Part shown: positions 1 through 12,403 of the stretch, piece by piece
How positions within the stretch are numbered: position 1 is the stretch's first letter
Layout of the letters: every line of letters begins with the position of its first letter
Origin: Bretschneidera sinensis
Taxonomy: Eukaryota; Streptophyta; Magnoliopsida; Brassicales; Akaniaceae
Direction of reading: 5' to 3'
NCBI GenBank assembly: GCA_023935145.1
Contig: CM043704.1
Location: forward strand, 99,619,873 to 99,683,872
DNA: 64,000 nucleotides
Position numbers and translations under genes: made by a program
Notes under the pieces: generated by a model
Databases searched by the model: none
The model's input: only the letters and a program-made list of their open reading frames with translations
What the model was told of the DNA's origin: nothing

Positions 1-159
1 CCAACTGAATATTGTTGTTCTACTTCTACTTCTACTTCTACAGGAAAAAGGAAAAAGGAAAAAGGAAAAAGAAAAAAGAAAAAGAAAAAGAAAAAACCAT
101 AAATAATGATGTTAAAATTATAATTTCATAATTAGTTTTTTTTTTATTAAAGTACGTAC

Positions 160-410
160 CTGTATCTTGAATTCATAGGAGAGATAATCCATCCTTTGGG
201 GTTAATTTGATTCTGGTTATAGCTTGAAACACCCAAAGGAGGAAGAATAAGCTTGGACAATTTGCTTAAGTTAAAAGCTGCTTCTTCTTCTTCATGGTGT
301 ACTGATGTTTCAGTTTTGGCTGCAGCCTGCTGCAGGTTTTTCTGGTAATAACCCCCCTTCATGTTAGAGGCAGTTGTGTGAAGATTGTAGGGACTAAATT
401 TTATTTCCAT
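160..410 (-). CDS. AKT2: AKT2-type inward-rectifier potassium channel, first coding exon (gene continues off the left edge)
   Basis: The reading frame starts at the ATG at 410-408 (MEIKFSPYN) and codes for the cytosolic N-terminus of a Shaker-type plant K+ channel. The block SKLILPPLGVSSYNQNQ followed by GWIISPMNSRYR is the signature that precedes transmembrane segment S1 in AKT2/AKT3 channels. These are weakly rectifying, phloem-expressed channels of the plasma membrane that load and retrieve potassium. KAT1 and AKT1 have a different sequence here. The exon ends at a canonical donor, CAG|GTACGT (GT at 159-158), after two bases of the next codon. Positions 1-159 are intron 1, with a long pyrimidine stretch on the minus strand. 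The six-transmembrane core, cyclic-nucleotide-binding domain and ankyrin repeats must lie left of the window. An in-frame extension upstream of 410 has no ATG, so 410 is the start I chose. Confidence 0.85.
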
Positions 411-1238
411 TTTTCTCAAAATACAAAACTAACTAAATCTCCATATGGGTTTAATTTAAATATTAGATTACAAGAGAGAGAGAGGAGAGTTGGTTGATGG
501 AAGAAGCTGGTATTGGAGATAATATTAAATTAAAGGTAATTAGTAGGCCAAAAAGGACATACATAGAGAGAGAGGGAGAGAGGAAGAATGATGAGAGGAT
601 ATCAATCTCTTGGTTGATGACATTATTAATATTTTGGGTGGTCCTGACTCCTGTCAGGCCTAAAAATCATAATGGAAGGAATAGCAACTGCTTATTGATG
701 CTTTGTGATAAGATCTCAAATTGCAATGGTATGTTGTGTGCGCAATATTTACCCTCCTCTCACTTCTGTGTGTGGGTGAGGACCAGAAGGGACCTACCCA
801 TATCTCTCTCTCTCTCTTTCTCTATCTCATATAATTCCAACAATGTTATATGACCCACACTCCATAATGTAGACATAAAGGAGAATGATTTGCACATTAA
901 TCAGAACGATTACTGCATCTCACTGTTCCTTGATTTGGCATTTATATATTTATTATTTTTAGTGAAAAACAAGAGAAAGCTGTTTATTTTTTTTCTGTTT
1001 TTGTTTTTGAAAACATAAAACAGAACAAATCAAAGCCATGCCCCAAGCACTTTTCCATTCTCACAAATGTCTCATGCACTAAAGCTGGATTAGACTCCGA
1101 ATCTAACAGCAGGAGAAAATGCTGTTAAAACACAACAAAAAAAAACGGTAATTAAGCTTTATTTGAACTTTAGAATGAAGGAGTCACAAAGTGCTCATCG
1201 TTCAGGGCCTGCCTCCTTTTTCTTCATGGTAACAAAAA
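411..1238. other. Upstream region of the AKT2-like gene
   Basis: This stretch lies 5' of the AKT2-like start on the minus strand and should hold its leader and promoter. I see short GA/CT runs near 471-488, 565-582 and 802-825 but no convincing TATA box. A 119-codon plus-strand frame at 494-853 is built largely on the CT/GA runs, resembles nothing I know, and is not called. Confidence 0.4.
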
Positions 1239-1654
1239 GGCTTAATTGCAAAATCCTCTTTAAATTTAGGGTTAAGTAACAGTTTATTTTTTGGATTTTT
1301 AAAATGAGTAATTTAACCACTGATTTTGAAGGAATTCAACTTTCTTTTGATTACGGCTAAATTTCAGTTAAAAAATTATTGAAAAACTTAATATATTTTG
1401 CTAATTTATCACGTTATATGATTAAGATTACTGAAAAACATAATATATTTTCTATCTGACGTAAAAAGTTAGCAAATATATTAATATTTTCAATAATATT
1501 TTGGCTGGAATTTTTTCAGAATTTAGTCAGAATCAAACAAATGAGTTGAATTGTTCCAAATTGACAAAATCGGTGGTTAAATTGTTCATTTTAAAAACTC
1601 AAGGGACAAACCGTCACTTAACCCTAAACTTAGAGGGAATTTTGCAATTAAGCC
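1239..1654. mobile_element. Mutator-like MITE with long terminal inverted repeats
   Basis: The left end (from 1239, GGCTTAATTGCAAAAT) and the reverse complement of the right end (to 1654) match imperfectly for roughly 110 bases, including a shared TTTAGGGTTAAG block and an AATTTAACCACCGATTT-like block. The flanks carry near-identical 9-base sequences, TAACAAAAA (1230-1238) and AAACAAAAA (1655-1663), with 8 of 9 bases the same. A 9-base target duplication with long TIRs is typical of Mutator-like elements. The 416-bp element has no coding capacity and is therefore non-autonomous. Confidence 0.75.
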
Positions 1655-1969
1655 AAACAAAAATTATGAATTTGTTTTAAAAGTTTCCCATGCTTCTTTT
1701 ATAAAAAAAATTTCCCATGCTTTCTTATGTCTAATATAATTGCTAGTACTTTCTTTTTTTTTTCTTTACCAATTTATCACCATATATATTCATTTTGCCT
1801 TTAATCTCAAGCCGCACGCTAAATTTATTATTATTGTAAAATAGTTCACTTATTATTACCGTACATAAAAGTGGTCATCCACATTCGGTAGACAAAAGTA
1901 TCATTGTCCAATAATTATTTATTCAATTAAATATTATTTTAAAAAAATTTCCTACACAAGCTCTTGTTA
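1655..1969. other. AT-rich intergenic stretch
   Basis: I see no gene, RNA or clear repeat here, only T-rich and A-rich runs between the MITE and the Copia remnant. Confidence 0.4.
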
Positions 1970-3260
1970 GATGATAACTAATGGTGAAGATATCAAAGAT
2001 TTACAGATTGTTGAAATTTTTTTCGGACCTTGACAATACGATTTGAGCATATTGTAGTGGCGATTGAGGAATTCAAAGATTCAATGCAATGACCATTGAT
2101 GATTTACAGGAATCCTTAAAGGCTCATGAGCAATGCTTGAATGAAAAAAAAGAAGTTTAGTTTCAAGAAAGAAAAATACGACTCATCGAATAAGCCAAAA
2201 TCAAGTCAGTGGTCAAAGCAGTAGAGGCAGAGTGAAGAAATTTTAGGCATAGCCAAAGACAAAGAAGAGCTACGGATTCGAATCAAAATCTCGACAAATC
2301 TAAATTTAGTGTCACAAGTACAAAAGGTATATTTATTATCAGAATGAGTATAAATCTCATATTCAATATCATAACTATGAGAGATATGGATATTATCAAT
2401 ATGAGTGTTATTTTAAATGAACAAATAATAAGAACACAAGAAATGAGATGTTTTCAAAATTAGATGAGTCCTATCACTCTGAGGTGACTCTTGAAAATAA
2501 TAAAAAATTACTGATTACGAGAAAAGATAAGATAAGTACTAAATTGAATTATCAGTCTCTTAATTCGGTTTATGAGGTTTTTCTATGTGCTTAATATTTT
2601 TGCGAATCTCTAAAATGTTGAGCGACTTTTTATAACATGCATATCAACAAAAAAGGTTGTACTATTAATGATGACAACAAATTTTAATAGCAAAGTTAAA
2701 TATGACTCAAAATCGCATTTGCATGTTTCCATTGAATATTAAATTTGTGAGAATTTATATACAACTTTAGTTAGGCAGATGTTGACGATAATTAGTTAAG
2801 GCATATGCGTCTTGGGCACTTGAATTTTGATAGTATAAAATTTTTTGCTGATAGAAATTTGGTTTCATGTTTTCTATTTATGGATATGCATTTGTGAGTC
2901 TTGTGTTTTGGGGAAGAAGCATAGAGATGCTTTCTCAAAGGGGAAACCTTGAAGAGTTAGAAAATTGCTTGAACTTGTGCAATCCTATTTATGCTTAGTA
3001 GGGATTCCATCTAATGGAGTTAGAAAATATTTTGTTATTTACATTGATGATTTCAATAAAAATGCATGCGTTTATTTAAAAATAAATAAATTTGAAACTT
3101 ATGATGCATTTAAATTTTTTTTGGTTTATGTTGAAAAATCTAGTGGATATTCTATAAAAAATTTGATAAGTGATATGTATGTGTTGATGTGCATTGTCTT
3201 TTTGCTTATTAAAATTTTATTTTTCTTACCTGATCTTTTGCTTGAGATCTTGTTATGATT
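1970..3260 (+). mobile_element. Decayed Ty1/Copia retrotransposon remnant (gag to integrase N-terminus)
   Basis: Fragments of a Copia polyprotein appear in order but in shifting frames. Around 2096-2160 a gag-like piece reads DDLQESLKAHEQCLNEKKE. Around 2815-2850 the GAG-pre-integrase block reads LGHLNFDSIKF. From about 2965 an integrase piece shows YIDDFNKNACVYLK and later EKSSGYSIKNLISD, the start of the integrase core where RSDRG is expected. Stops and frameshifts are frequent, no LTRs are recognisable, and the reverse transcriptase half is missing. It is an old fragment, unrelated in sequence to the full Copia element at 55-62 kb. Confidence 0.7.
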
Positions 3261-3669
3261 GGATATGAAAGTGCTATGGCCTTTGTTTGGCTGCTTTTAG
3301 ACGGTGTTGTTTAGTTTGCTTTAAATCTAATTTAAATCACAATTTAAATCAAGTTTTAGGGTTAAAAGGTCTAAAAGTAAAATGATAACTACAATGATTC
3401 GATCTCACATTTGACACAATAACATCCGATTTGGCATACCAAACTTCACGGTTTTAAAACATATTATGTATATGAAAATGATAATCACTTGTAAACAGTC
3501 TAGTCACTCTCTTTAACCCATATGAGATACCAAAACTTGATTCCAAACAACTTGAAATAAACGTAGAGTAAAGCACTCCATGTTGATGATTGAAAGGGAG
3601 AGGTAATGATGCAAACTTTACACAGAGTTTAAAAGAACACATCTATGTACATGTCACCTTCACGAAACA

Positions 3670-3838
3670 CATATACCTCTATAGCAAAACATACCAATAA
3701 TAATCATCATTTCAAGTTGCTAACATTATCACGTAACATACCTCTATACCAATAATCACCCTTTCAAGTTGCTAAAAGAATCACGAAACATACCTCTATA
3801 GCAAAACAGACCATCAATCACCATTTCAAGTTGCTAAC
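3670..3838. repeat. Three imperfect tandem copies of a unit of 50-70 bp
   Basis: Each copy has the order CACGAAACATA, CCTCTATA, ATCA and TTTCAAGTTGCTAA. The copies begin near 3670, 3731 and 3782. The middle copy lacks the AGCAAAACA segment. Confidence 0.7.
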
Positions 3839-4262
3839 TCCCTGCTTGATTGCTGAGATTCGTCTTACAAATACTGGAAAAGTCTCAAATGTTAATAAAT
3901 GCTTTTCTTATTGTGTAGAAATGGGGAAGGAGTATCCTATTAATACTAACCACACCTTCTGACTGTGTGGGCTATAACGTATTCTTTTAGGTCATTCTTA
4001 CAATATCTACACATCAACAAATTATACGAAGAGAATACAAAATAATTTCAGAGAAACATAATTAGTACAAGACTGCTCCACAGGAATCTAGAGAAGTCTA
4101 CACTTTGTAGGAACACTTGCTTCAAAATCTTGTCACTTCTATGCACCTAGCGTGCGTCATCATGCCTGTTGTTGGCTCCTCCGTGATGTGATGATGAAGT
4201 CATGATGGCGAGGAGTATGTTATATTTTGAAATTTTATCTATTAATGATAAAATATTTATTT

Positions 4263-4263
<1 letters not shown>

Positions 4264-4311
<48 letters not shown>
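4264..4311. repeat. Compound microsatellite (AT)n(AC)n
   Basis: About 14 uninterrupted AT units pass directly into eight or nine AC units. Read directly from the sequence. Confidence 0.9.
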
Positions 4312-5688
4312 TTTCACTAGTGATCAGGGATTTTGACTCACCGGGGAATCACCATTCCGGTGATTTTCTTTATCTAAAATCAATATAAGTGAACTGTAGA
4401 TCATGCTATATATCTTTTAAATGGAATAATTTTTTTTTATGCAAAATGAATATGGAATATCTGAGTAATGAACCCAGAAATTTGGCATGTACCAGTGAAC
4501 TGATCACACTATAACGATGTTTGGAAGTTGTTTAAATACAATTTAAATTATTAAAAATTTAAAAATTTTAGATTAAAAGATTAAATTTTAATAATTTAAT
4601 TTATATTTAAGTTTACAAATTTACGATTCTGTAGATGTTTAATTTTAAGTAGCTGTTCATGTCACAACTTACACATTAGGAAACTAGCTGTGTTTATTAT
4701 GAAAAGGTCATAACATTCCCAAATAGTTGATCCTAAAATTGGTAAAATCCTCCTTGGAGAACAAAGGAATCTTTAAAACGGAGAAAATAGTGATCTTTCT
4801 ATAGCTTGGTAAAAAGGAAAAATGAGAGGAAAAAAGAGTGGGATGATTAATGTTTTCTTTTCACATGAACAAATCACACTCCTTCCAAATTTGAATGATT
4901 GGAGAACGAAAATTAAAATAAACTAATTTTTATTGTCTTTTTCTTTTTTCCTTTAATTTTTCCATCATTTTTATCAAACAAAAGATAGAAAATATCAATT
5001 ATCTCATTCGTCCATCCCCTCCCTCTTCTTTCCCCTCACTTTTCCTCTCTAACAATCAAACATAATATTGATAGAGAACAAAAATGGTGGGAAGAAAGAG
5101 AGAGAGGAAAGAAGATGAATAGTGAATTTTTTTTTGATATTTTCCGATATTTGTTTGATAAAGATAATGAAAGAGTGAACGAGCTCAAGATTGAGCTCAA
5201 GCCTGTATTATAATTATCCCATAATTAGTTTAGTTTCACAAATAACACATTATTGAACATTTATACCAATGAGAACTTGATCAAATAATAAAGATGAAAA
5301 ACTATTACAAAAGCATATTGTATCAAAGCTAGACCATAAATTCAATTTATTTGCTCAAAAGATCATAAAGACATAAGTTTATGTCTCTAAACTAATCAAA
5401 TTGAAAATCTCTTAATAAATTCTCAAATACTAGAGAAGTAAAAAAGATAAAAATGACTGCTAAACCAGCATCTTGATATCTTAGGCTTCCAAAATTGAAC
5501 AACATGACCCATCCTTAAAGATATTGAAAGTAAAAGGGATGAAAATAAACATAAATATATACAAGTTAATACACATTATATCGTAAATGCAATTTCTATA
5601 TTTTAACATTAAGAACTTGTATGGAAACTTTTATGTGTACGGATATAAATAAATATAAATATATTAATTTATTTTATTTGAATAGCTA

Positions 5689-5725
<37 letters not shown>

Positions 5726-6205
5726 CATGTATGTAAATGTATATATACACATATATATCATTAAAGTAAAGCTTTATCAAGTCCAGACACCTTATACTCA
5801 AACTGCGCTTAACAATTTTTCAATCCAAGTTTGACTCCTTTAACATAGGAGCAAGTTTGAGTGAGCTAAAAGGAAAGTTGATCTCTAGTGTGCTGAAGTA
5901 GCTTAAGCTGTCATGGAAGCAAGCTTCAGCATGTTCCCCTTTTACTAGGGTCTTTTTATTTATTTATTTTGAAGAAGGGATTTTGAATTTCGAACTCTTT
6001 TAATCCCATCCTACACCACTTTGAACTAATGCCCCAGGGCAGATGCAAGTTTCAGTTATTTTTACTTCACCTTGCTCACCAAAACACTGTTTTAGAAAGG
6101 AAAAACGAAAAACACTTGAAACACTCACATAAGAAACTCTTGAAAGTTGAAAGTCACTAAAGTTCATATAAAATTTTAAATGTTCAATTTTGCATTTTGC
6201 CACAA

Positions 6206-6406
6206 GAGTGGTGATACCACGAATCTGATTTCGTGAGAGTTACGATAGAATTGAAAAAGTTTACTAGTAATTACGAAAAAATTGAATAGTAACTTCAGTA
6301 TTTAATTTTTTTAAAACAATTACTATTCAATTTTCAAGTTATTACTAGTGAACTTTTCTGATTCTGTGATAACTCTCACGGAACCAGTCCATGGGATCAC
6401 CACTCT
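6206..6406. repeat. Inverted repeat with arms of about 70 bp at the end of an F-box pseudogene
   Basis: The arms at about 6206-6275 and 6337-6406 are imperfect reverse complements. Shared blocks include GTGGTGAT, CGTGAGAGTTA and TTCACTAGTAAT or close variants. The right arm lies inside the C-terminal coding remnant of the F-box pseudogene, so the left arm is an inverted copy of that end. The loop is about 60 bases. Confidence 0.7.
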
Positions 6407-7122
6407 TCCATTGTTCGTTGCCAACAATAAGTCACCACTTTCCCTCAGCGCCAAAGGCATCCCCACAGCATTCCGTAATCCTGGATGGAAATCAACATTA
6501 AATCGTTTAGTCCAAGACTCAACAACTCCATATTCTTCCATCACCCATATAGCCCTTAGTACACCAACAGCTCATGTATTCCAAAAAAAGAAGAAAGCAA
6601 TCCTCAAGCAAGGAAATAGAGAAGTAAAGGGGTGAAGATCAACTTTCTGGCAGCCACATATCACCAAACACCTCATCAGAAACATCAATAGACGAATAAC
6701 CCAATCAGTCACTGAAGAAAAGCTTGCTTCCGATGGGTTTCAATAATGGTACCGAGTGGCCTACAACATCAATTTGTCTCCAAATAAGCCAGTAAACCTC
6801 AACCACAGGAGGGATTTTGTAGCCAAAGGCAGTTATGTGATTCTTCAATCAGGGTGATACGAGAACTCGGTAGGGACACAGATCTTCTAATAAGAGGGTT
6901 CCATAATATAATTCTATCGGTGTAAATTTGAAGATCGTCTGATAAGCAAAGCAAACCGTTGCAAGAACCGACAATCCTAAAGCTCTTTGTTTCGAATATC
7001 AGAGTATGATCTCAGGAGGAGAATGGGATGGTTGTTACTGTTGTGGTTTTGGGTTCTGGTGCGGGAGAGGTGAGTGGAGATGAAGGTGCGGCTTGAACTT
7101 CTTCAGGGAAAACATCCGACAT
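6340..7122 (-). pseudogene. F-box protein pseudogene (CPR1/F-box-associated interaction family)
   Basis: The minus strand from 7122 begins ATG with MSDVFPEEV, the usual start of an F-box domain, but most of the F-box is then missing. Further down, at about 6860-6970, the frame reads SFRIVGSCNGLLCL and later IILWNPLIRRSVSLP, the conserved N-terminal block of the F-box-associated domain. At 6340-6544 it reads EEYGVVESWTKRFNVD and LLLATNNGRVV, the conserved C-terminal block of the same domain. These pieces are separated by frameshifts and deletions. Intact members are substrate-recognition subunits of SCF ubiquitin ligases, and CPR1 limits accumulation of NLR immune receptors. This copy cannot make a working protein. 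Confidence 0.75.
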
Positions 7123-8171
7123 TTATTTTTGCAGCATTGGCAGAAGATAGAAAGGGAGCAGTTTTTCTCCCGTTGTATTCCCCAAGAAAGAGAGTATTTT
7201 TTTTTTCGGGTTTAAACTTTAAATCGAGTTTAAATCATTAAGTTTAAATCATCAATCAGCTCTAATATCTATTGATAATTTAAAAAAAAATTATTGATAA
7301 TATTAATTTTTGGATCTTACGTCGATATATAAATAAAACTCTTCAAAATTATCAGTAAAGTTTTAATTAATTAAAATAATTAAGTTTAGACCAAAACTAA
7401 CAAAAAAATTTTGAAAAAAAAAATTCCTAATATTTTTTGGCAACGTTTTACGTTTTAGGTACCGATAGATTATCTAATTTTTAGTGTACAAATAGAATCT
7501 TCCAAGCAAAGGTACACACTCTTAATCAAAAAATCAAAAGTTAGATGTGATTTTTAAAAAGTTTAATTTATGTAAAAATTTATTTGGGTTATTATCATTA
7601 AACACTTTTACATTTTACTTTATGTTTCAATGTCTTCTTTACATTTTAAAAACAATCAACTTCCACCTTAATTACTTTTGATAAAAATTAAAATGAACAA
7701 ATATAGTCTGACAAATGATTTTGGATCTGAGTGAATCCAGTCATCCGAACTGAGTTTCAAAACAATAATGCTAACCGGTGGTGCTGTACTGTTTTGCATT
7801 ATTGATATTTTAACTGCGAAAGTCTTTATACCATCAAAATCTGCCTCACTTTTTGAAACTGTGAAGCTTACAATGACTAACTAAAACAGAAAGGGCAGAC
7901 TAGCATTTAATCAGTAATACAAAGTTATATAATAAATAACTAAGTTACAATTCATTCAAAGGTTCATCTCCTTAGCTTCAGAAGCTGTTACCAAATCACA
8001 GATGTAAAACTTGGCTTGGAAGGGCAAATCTTCATGGCATTCTACCATTTCTTCCTCAGATACCAAGTCAAAATCTTTTATCTAGCACATGCTAGTGGTC
8101 ACCTTGATAGAAGACAGCACCAGAATCCCCAAAATTTGCAATGAACTTGGACTATAATGTGTATGTCTTTT
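7123..8171. other. Region downstream of UGGT and upstream of the F-box pseudogene
   Basis: This should hold the UGGT 3' untranslated region and polyadenylation site next to 8172. I could not fix a polyadenylation signal. The remainder is AT-rich with no recognisable gene. Confidence 0.4.
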
Positions 8172-11100
8172 TCACAATTCTGCCTTAGATTCCAGGTCTT
8201 CTTTTGATGAACTGTCACTCGTCAAAGTATTTGGCTCATTAGGGGATGCTGCTGCTGGCTCATTAGGGGATGCTGCTGTTGGCTCCTTGAGGTCCACATC
8301 ATCACCTAAGATTTTAGCAGTGAATTGTCTGGCCTCCAAGTCTAGATCCGGCCATTCATGAACTATTCTTCTAGCACCCTGAGAAAATAAGAACAAATTA
8401 TTAGGTAATGCTTCACTTCATGAGAAAGTGAAGGAATGGGAAGATTGAAAGATTGATATCTCTAAGTGTCGGTTTGATTTGGCATAAGGGATGAAATGGG
8501 AATGGAATAGAATTAATGATATAAAAATGAAGCTTAGGGGGAATTGAGGGGATGAGGTGTTAGTGTTTTTGTTGGTAAAATATGTTTCATAACCAATGGA
8601 AAAGAATAAGATTGCCAAATTTAAGATGGTATTCCTATTCCTTTTCGATGGGCATGAGACAACATACTTCAATAAAAAAATACCATCACCTCATTCACTC
8701 AATCTACCTCCAGTTTCATTTTTAGAGTATCAATTCTATTTCATTCCCATTCCATTTCTTGTGAAACCAAACGGGGAACAAAATAAAGCTGTTTTTTCTA
8801 TGGATGTACCAGGCAGGATGGAAAGATAGAAAGAATCAAAATTGAATAGGCAAATGCTACTATTAGTAGGAGAGAAAAATGAGTAGAAAACAATTTTCCA
8901 TCATTTGGTAGGAATAGGAAAGAGAAGTGAAAGTGAATGAAGTTTTCTTTCCATAAGTACAAATCACAATCTTCCCACAGTTTTCAGTCAAACTTCACAT
9001 TTTCTTTCATTTTTCTCACTCAACTTTTCTTTCCTCTCACTATTCTTTCCTACCAATCATACCCCCCCTAATAGTTGTGGACGGGCAGTAATAGTAGGGA
9101 TGACTAAGCACAAAATTATAATTTTTTTCCGTAAGTAAAAGATTGTACAAAACTATCTACACGAAAGAGACTCAATAAACTCTATCTAATCTTCCTCCTT
9201 TACAAAAATTTTACCCACAAACCAAAAATTTAAGAGCATCGAATCATTTATCTCTAATTGCTTCTAAATACCTTTCTTCATTGTCAAAGGCCTTCTTATT
9301 TCTCTCAATTCCAAACAAGCCAAAAATAGAAAGGGGGATCAAAGAGAGGTTTGTAAACCATACTAAGTCCAAAGTTCATCTTTCGAGGCCGGCAACCATC
9401 CAAGAGATACCCACAATGATAAAGCCATTTCCATTAATTTTCTAATCAACAAAAGAAACATAGACTCAACCCTTTCTTTACAAATGTAGCATCTATTATA
9501 ACAAGCATTCTCCCTCCTTTTTTGCAAATTGTCAACAGCTAGAATCTTCACCCATTCCAATAAAAATAAAAATAAAAATCTTCTCTCAAGAAGCTTCCCA
9601 TGCAAAGAAATATATCACAATTAGTTGTTTTAATATTTTTCACATCCCAGTATTCACCCTCTTCTTTGCACATCCCAATCTTGCTCCATTTTTTAATCTC
9701 TTTTCTCTCCAATTTACAAGGATTTAAAGATGTGCCCCAAGAAATATGTCATGATTAGTTTTTTTTATTATTTTTTATATGTAATGGGAAAAATAAAAGT
9801 AAAAAATACAATGATTTGATTTCGATAAGACCTAAAAAATAATCTCCAAAATTTATAATATTAAGAAACTTTAATGTTGATATAATTTATATCTATATTA
9901 TATATAAAACTAAAAGTACGAATATATTGTAAGATAATCATGGTAAAACAATACCATCGCCTATTAATTATATATTAGATTTAAGTCTTTTTTATTTTCT
10001 TCCTATAGAAAATCGTTGTAAATGGGTTGCACCCCCTTGGTGCATTTCTTAATATATTTTTTTCCTTATAAAAAAAGTATTTTTTATTTTCTTACTAGAA
10101 TTAAAATTTACTTTATAAACAATTGATTACTACTATATAAACAAGTCTTCCATAAACAACTCATTTCTATGTAATTAAATCTATTAAATTGACCAAAAAA
10201 ATAAAGATTGATAAGGATTAAATCTAGTATATTTGTTACATGTATACATATTTGATTAGATTTTTATCAAATTAATAAATTCATAACCATATTGAATTTT
10301 GTACATGAGAACCATTGATAATTTGCAAAAGAGGAAAAATGATTGTTAATCGGTGCTACCTTTGCAAGAAAGAGGTCCAGAATGTTAATCACCTTTTGTT
10401 GGGATGCTCTTTCTCTAAGCAACTATGGTAAGTGGTGTTTTGAAGATAGTCCTCTTGTAAATGGGTTGCACTCACTTGGTGCTTTATTTAAGGTGTAGCT
10501 AAAAGGAGACCGGCAGAGGCATGGCCCCCTAATTCTTATGGATCTATATTATTCGTGTTAAGTTTTGGGTTCAACTTCCATCCTTTACCCTTTTCATCCC
10601 TCGAGAAAAGGATAAAATCTCAACCATTCATGTATTTGTGGATGCCACATCATACATAAATTGATGGATCCCATATGATACATGGAAGGTTGAGATTGCA
10701 TCTTTTTTTTCTCAAAATATGGAAAAAGTAAAGGATTGAAGTCAAATCCTTAAGTTTTGAATACAATGGCACCTACCTCGTCAAGCATTAATAAAGAGTT
10801 TATTAAAAAAAGTTACAGAAAAAATTAGCATAAACTCTCAACAATTGATGAGTTTTGTTTTATGAAGGAAGGTAGATTTTCAAATGTTCAATTTAAATAA
10901 ATAAGATATATATATATATATATGTTTATAAAATTCCTGTCATTTTTTTTCTTCAGTCTCGGCCCCCTCAACATAACAATCCTGGCTTCGCCCCTGGCTT
11001 TATTTATATACACTTTTACTAATAAAAAAATTAATGTTTCTCAACATTAGTGTTTCTTGGGCTAGTGGTGAGGTCACTTGGGATTATTCCTTTTGTGAGG

Positions 11101-12371
11101 AAAATTCATGATTGGGAACTTGATAGTTTGGAGAGTTTCTTGGACTTTCTTAATAAGACCAATGTGGATTTGAATTGGAATGATCTCAGTTTCTTGGAAA
11201 TTGTAGGTGGAGAAAGGGGTCAAGTTAAGATAACTGCAAGGCTCTTTGTGGTGAATTATCTAGTGAAGGTAGTTTAAACTTTCCTCAAAAAGCCATTTGG
11301 TTGACTAAAGCTCCCAAAAAGGATTTGACTATTGGAAATCTCCAACAAAGAGGAAAAGTATTAGTTAATTAGTGCTATCTTTACAAAGAGAAGGACAAAT
11401 CTTCTCTTGGGATTTTCCTTCACTAAACACCTTTGGGATATAGCTTATTGCGTTTTGGGAATGATAAGGTTATGGCCGGCTCTATTTTTGAGGAGTTATG
11501 GGCATGTAGTCATGTACATGCTTCTAAGGAGAAGAAGAAAACCTATGTTTTGATTGATTTGGAAAGAGCGAAATAGGAAGGCTTTTGATGGAGTTGAGAT
11601 GCTAGTAAAAACCATTAAAAATAAATAGTTTAACATCCTTTGTTTTTTATTCAAGGGAAACTATTTTGTAAAAGAGGATTAGTTCCTTGATTTTATAAAC
11701 TTACCATCTAAAAAAGATAGGTCTCTTGTAAATAAGTTTCACCCCCTTGGTGCATCATATATAGAATATTTACTTACTGATAAAAAGTAATGTTTCATGA
11801 TATCCTTTACTTACATATAAAAAAATTTATCACACGAAATTCTTGTTCATGTGCAACGCACATACAACAATAGCTAGTGCGAACAAAATCCAATTTGTTA
11901 ATGAATTTATTAATTAAATAAACCAAATAAAATATTTAAATAGATAACTAATATTATAAATTTAATCCTCATCGATTTTTATTTTTATTTTTATGGTCGA
12001 TTTTCTAGATTTCATTACATAGTTTTTAATCATTTGTGGAAGACATGTTTATATAGAGTAAAAACTAAATCCTAATTTTATTATTAAAAATTAAAAGGGA
12101 ATACTTTAATATTTGTGTTAGTTACAGGGAAAGAGGGTGGGGGAAAGAGAGGAGTGGAAGCATCAAAATAAGAACAGTGACAATGATCCGTAACAAGAAT
12201 ATTTTTTGAGAGAAGGAAACAGCTTGAGAAGCGTATGTACTTACCTGAAGCTTGGGTTCCTTTGTCATAGGATTATTGCAAAGATCAATGGTTTTTGCCT
12301 TGGATTTTGTGGCATTACCACACCAGGACTCGCACCATAACCATTCTTGGGGAAGTGAAAAGATTGGTACT

Positions 12372-12403
<32 letters not shown>

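Larger units (their letters stand above)
3261..6205. other. Intergenic AT-rich DNA with simple repeats
   Basis: No gene is recognisable. It holds three imperfect tandem copies of a unit of 50-70 bp at about 3670-3838, a compound (AT)n(AC)n microsatellite at 4264-4311, an AT-rich self-complementary stretch near 4535-4600, and an (AT)n tract with TATACATGTATG-like flanks at about 5693-5760. Open frames at 3454-3642 and 6000-6203 (-) match nothing I know. Confidence 0.5.

Noticed and set aside
494..853. 119-codon plus-strand frame upstream of the AKT2-like gene
   Set aside because: Composition follows GA/CT runs, no homology recognised, and it lies in what should be promoter DNA of the opposite-strand gene.
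4500..4640. Possible replication or hairpin element in AT-rich DNA
   Set aside because: The self-complementarity (AATTTAAATTATTAAAAATTT) is expected by chance at this base composition.
6000..6203. 67-codon minus-strand frame
   Set aside because: No recognisable motif. It runs into the left arm of the inverted repeat and is not supported as a gene.
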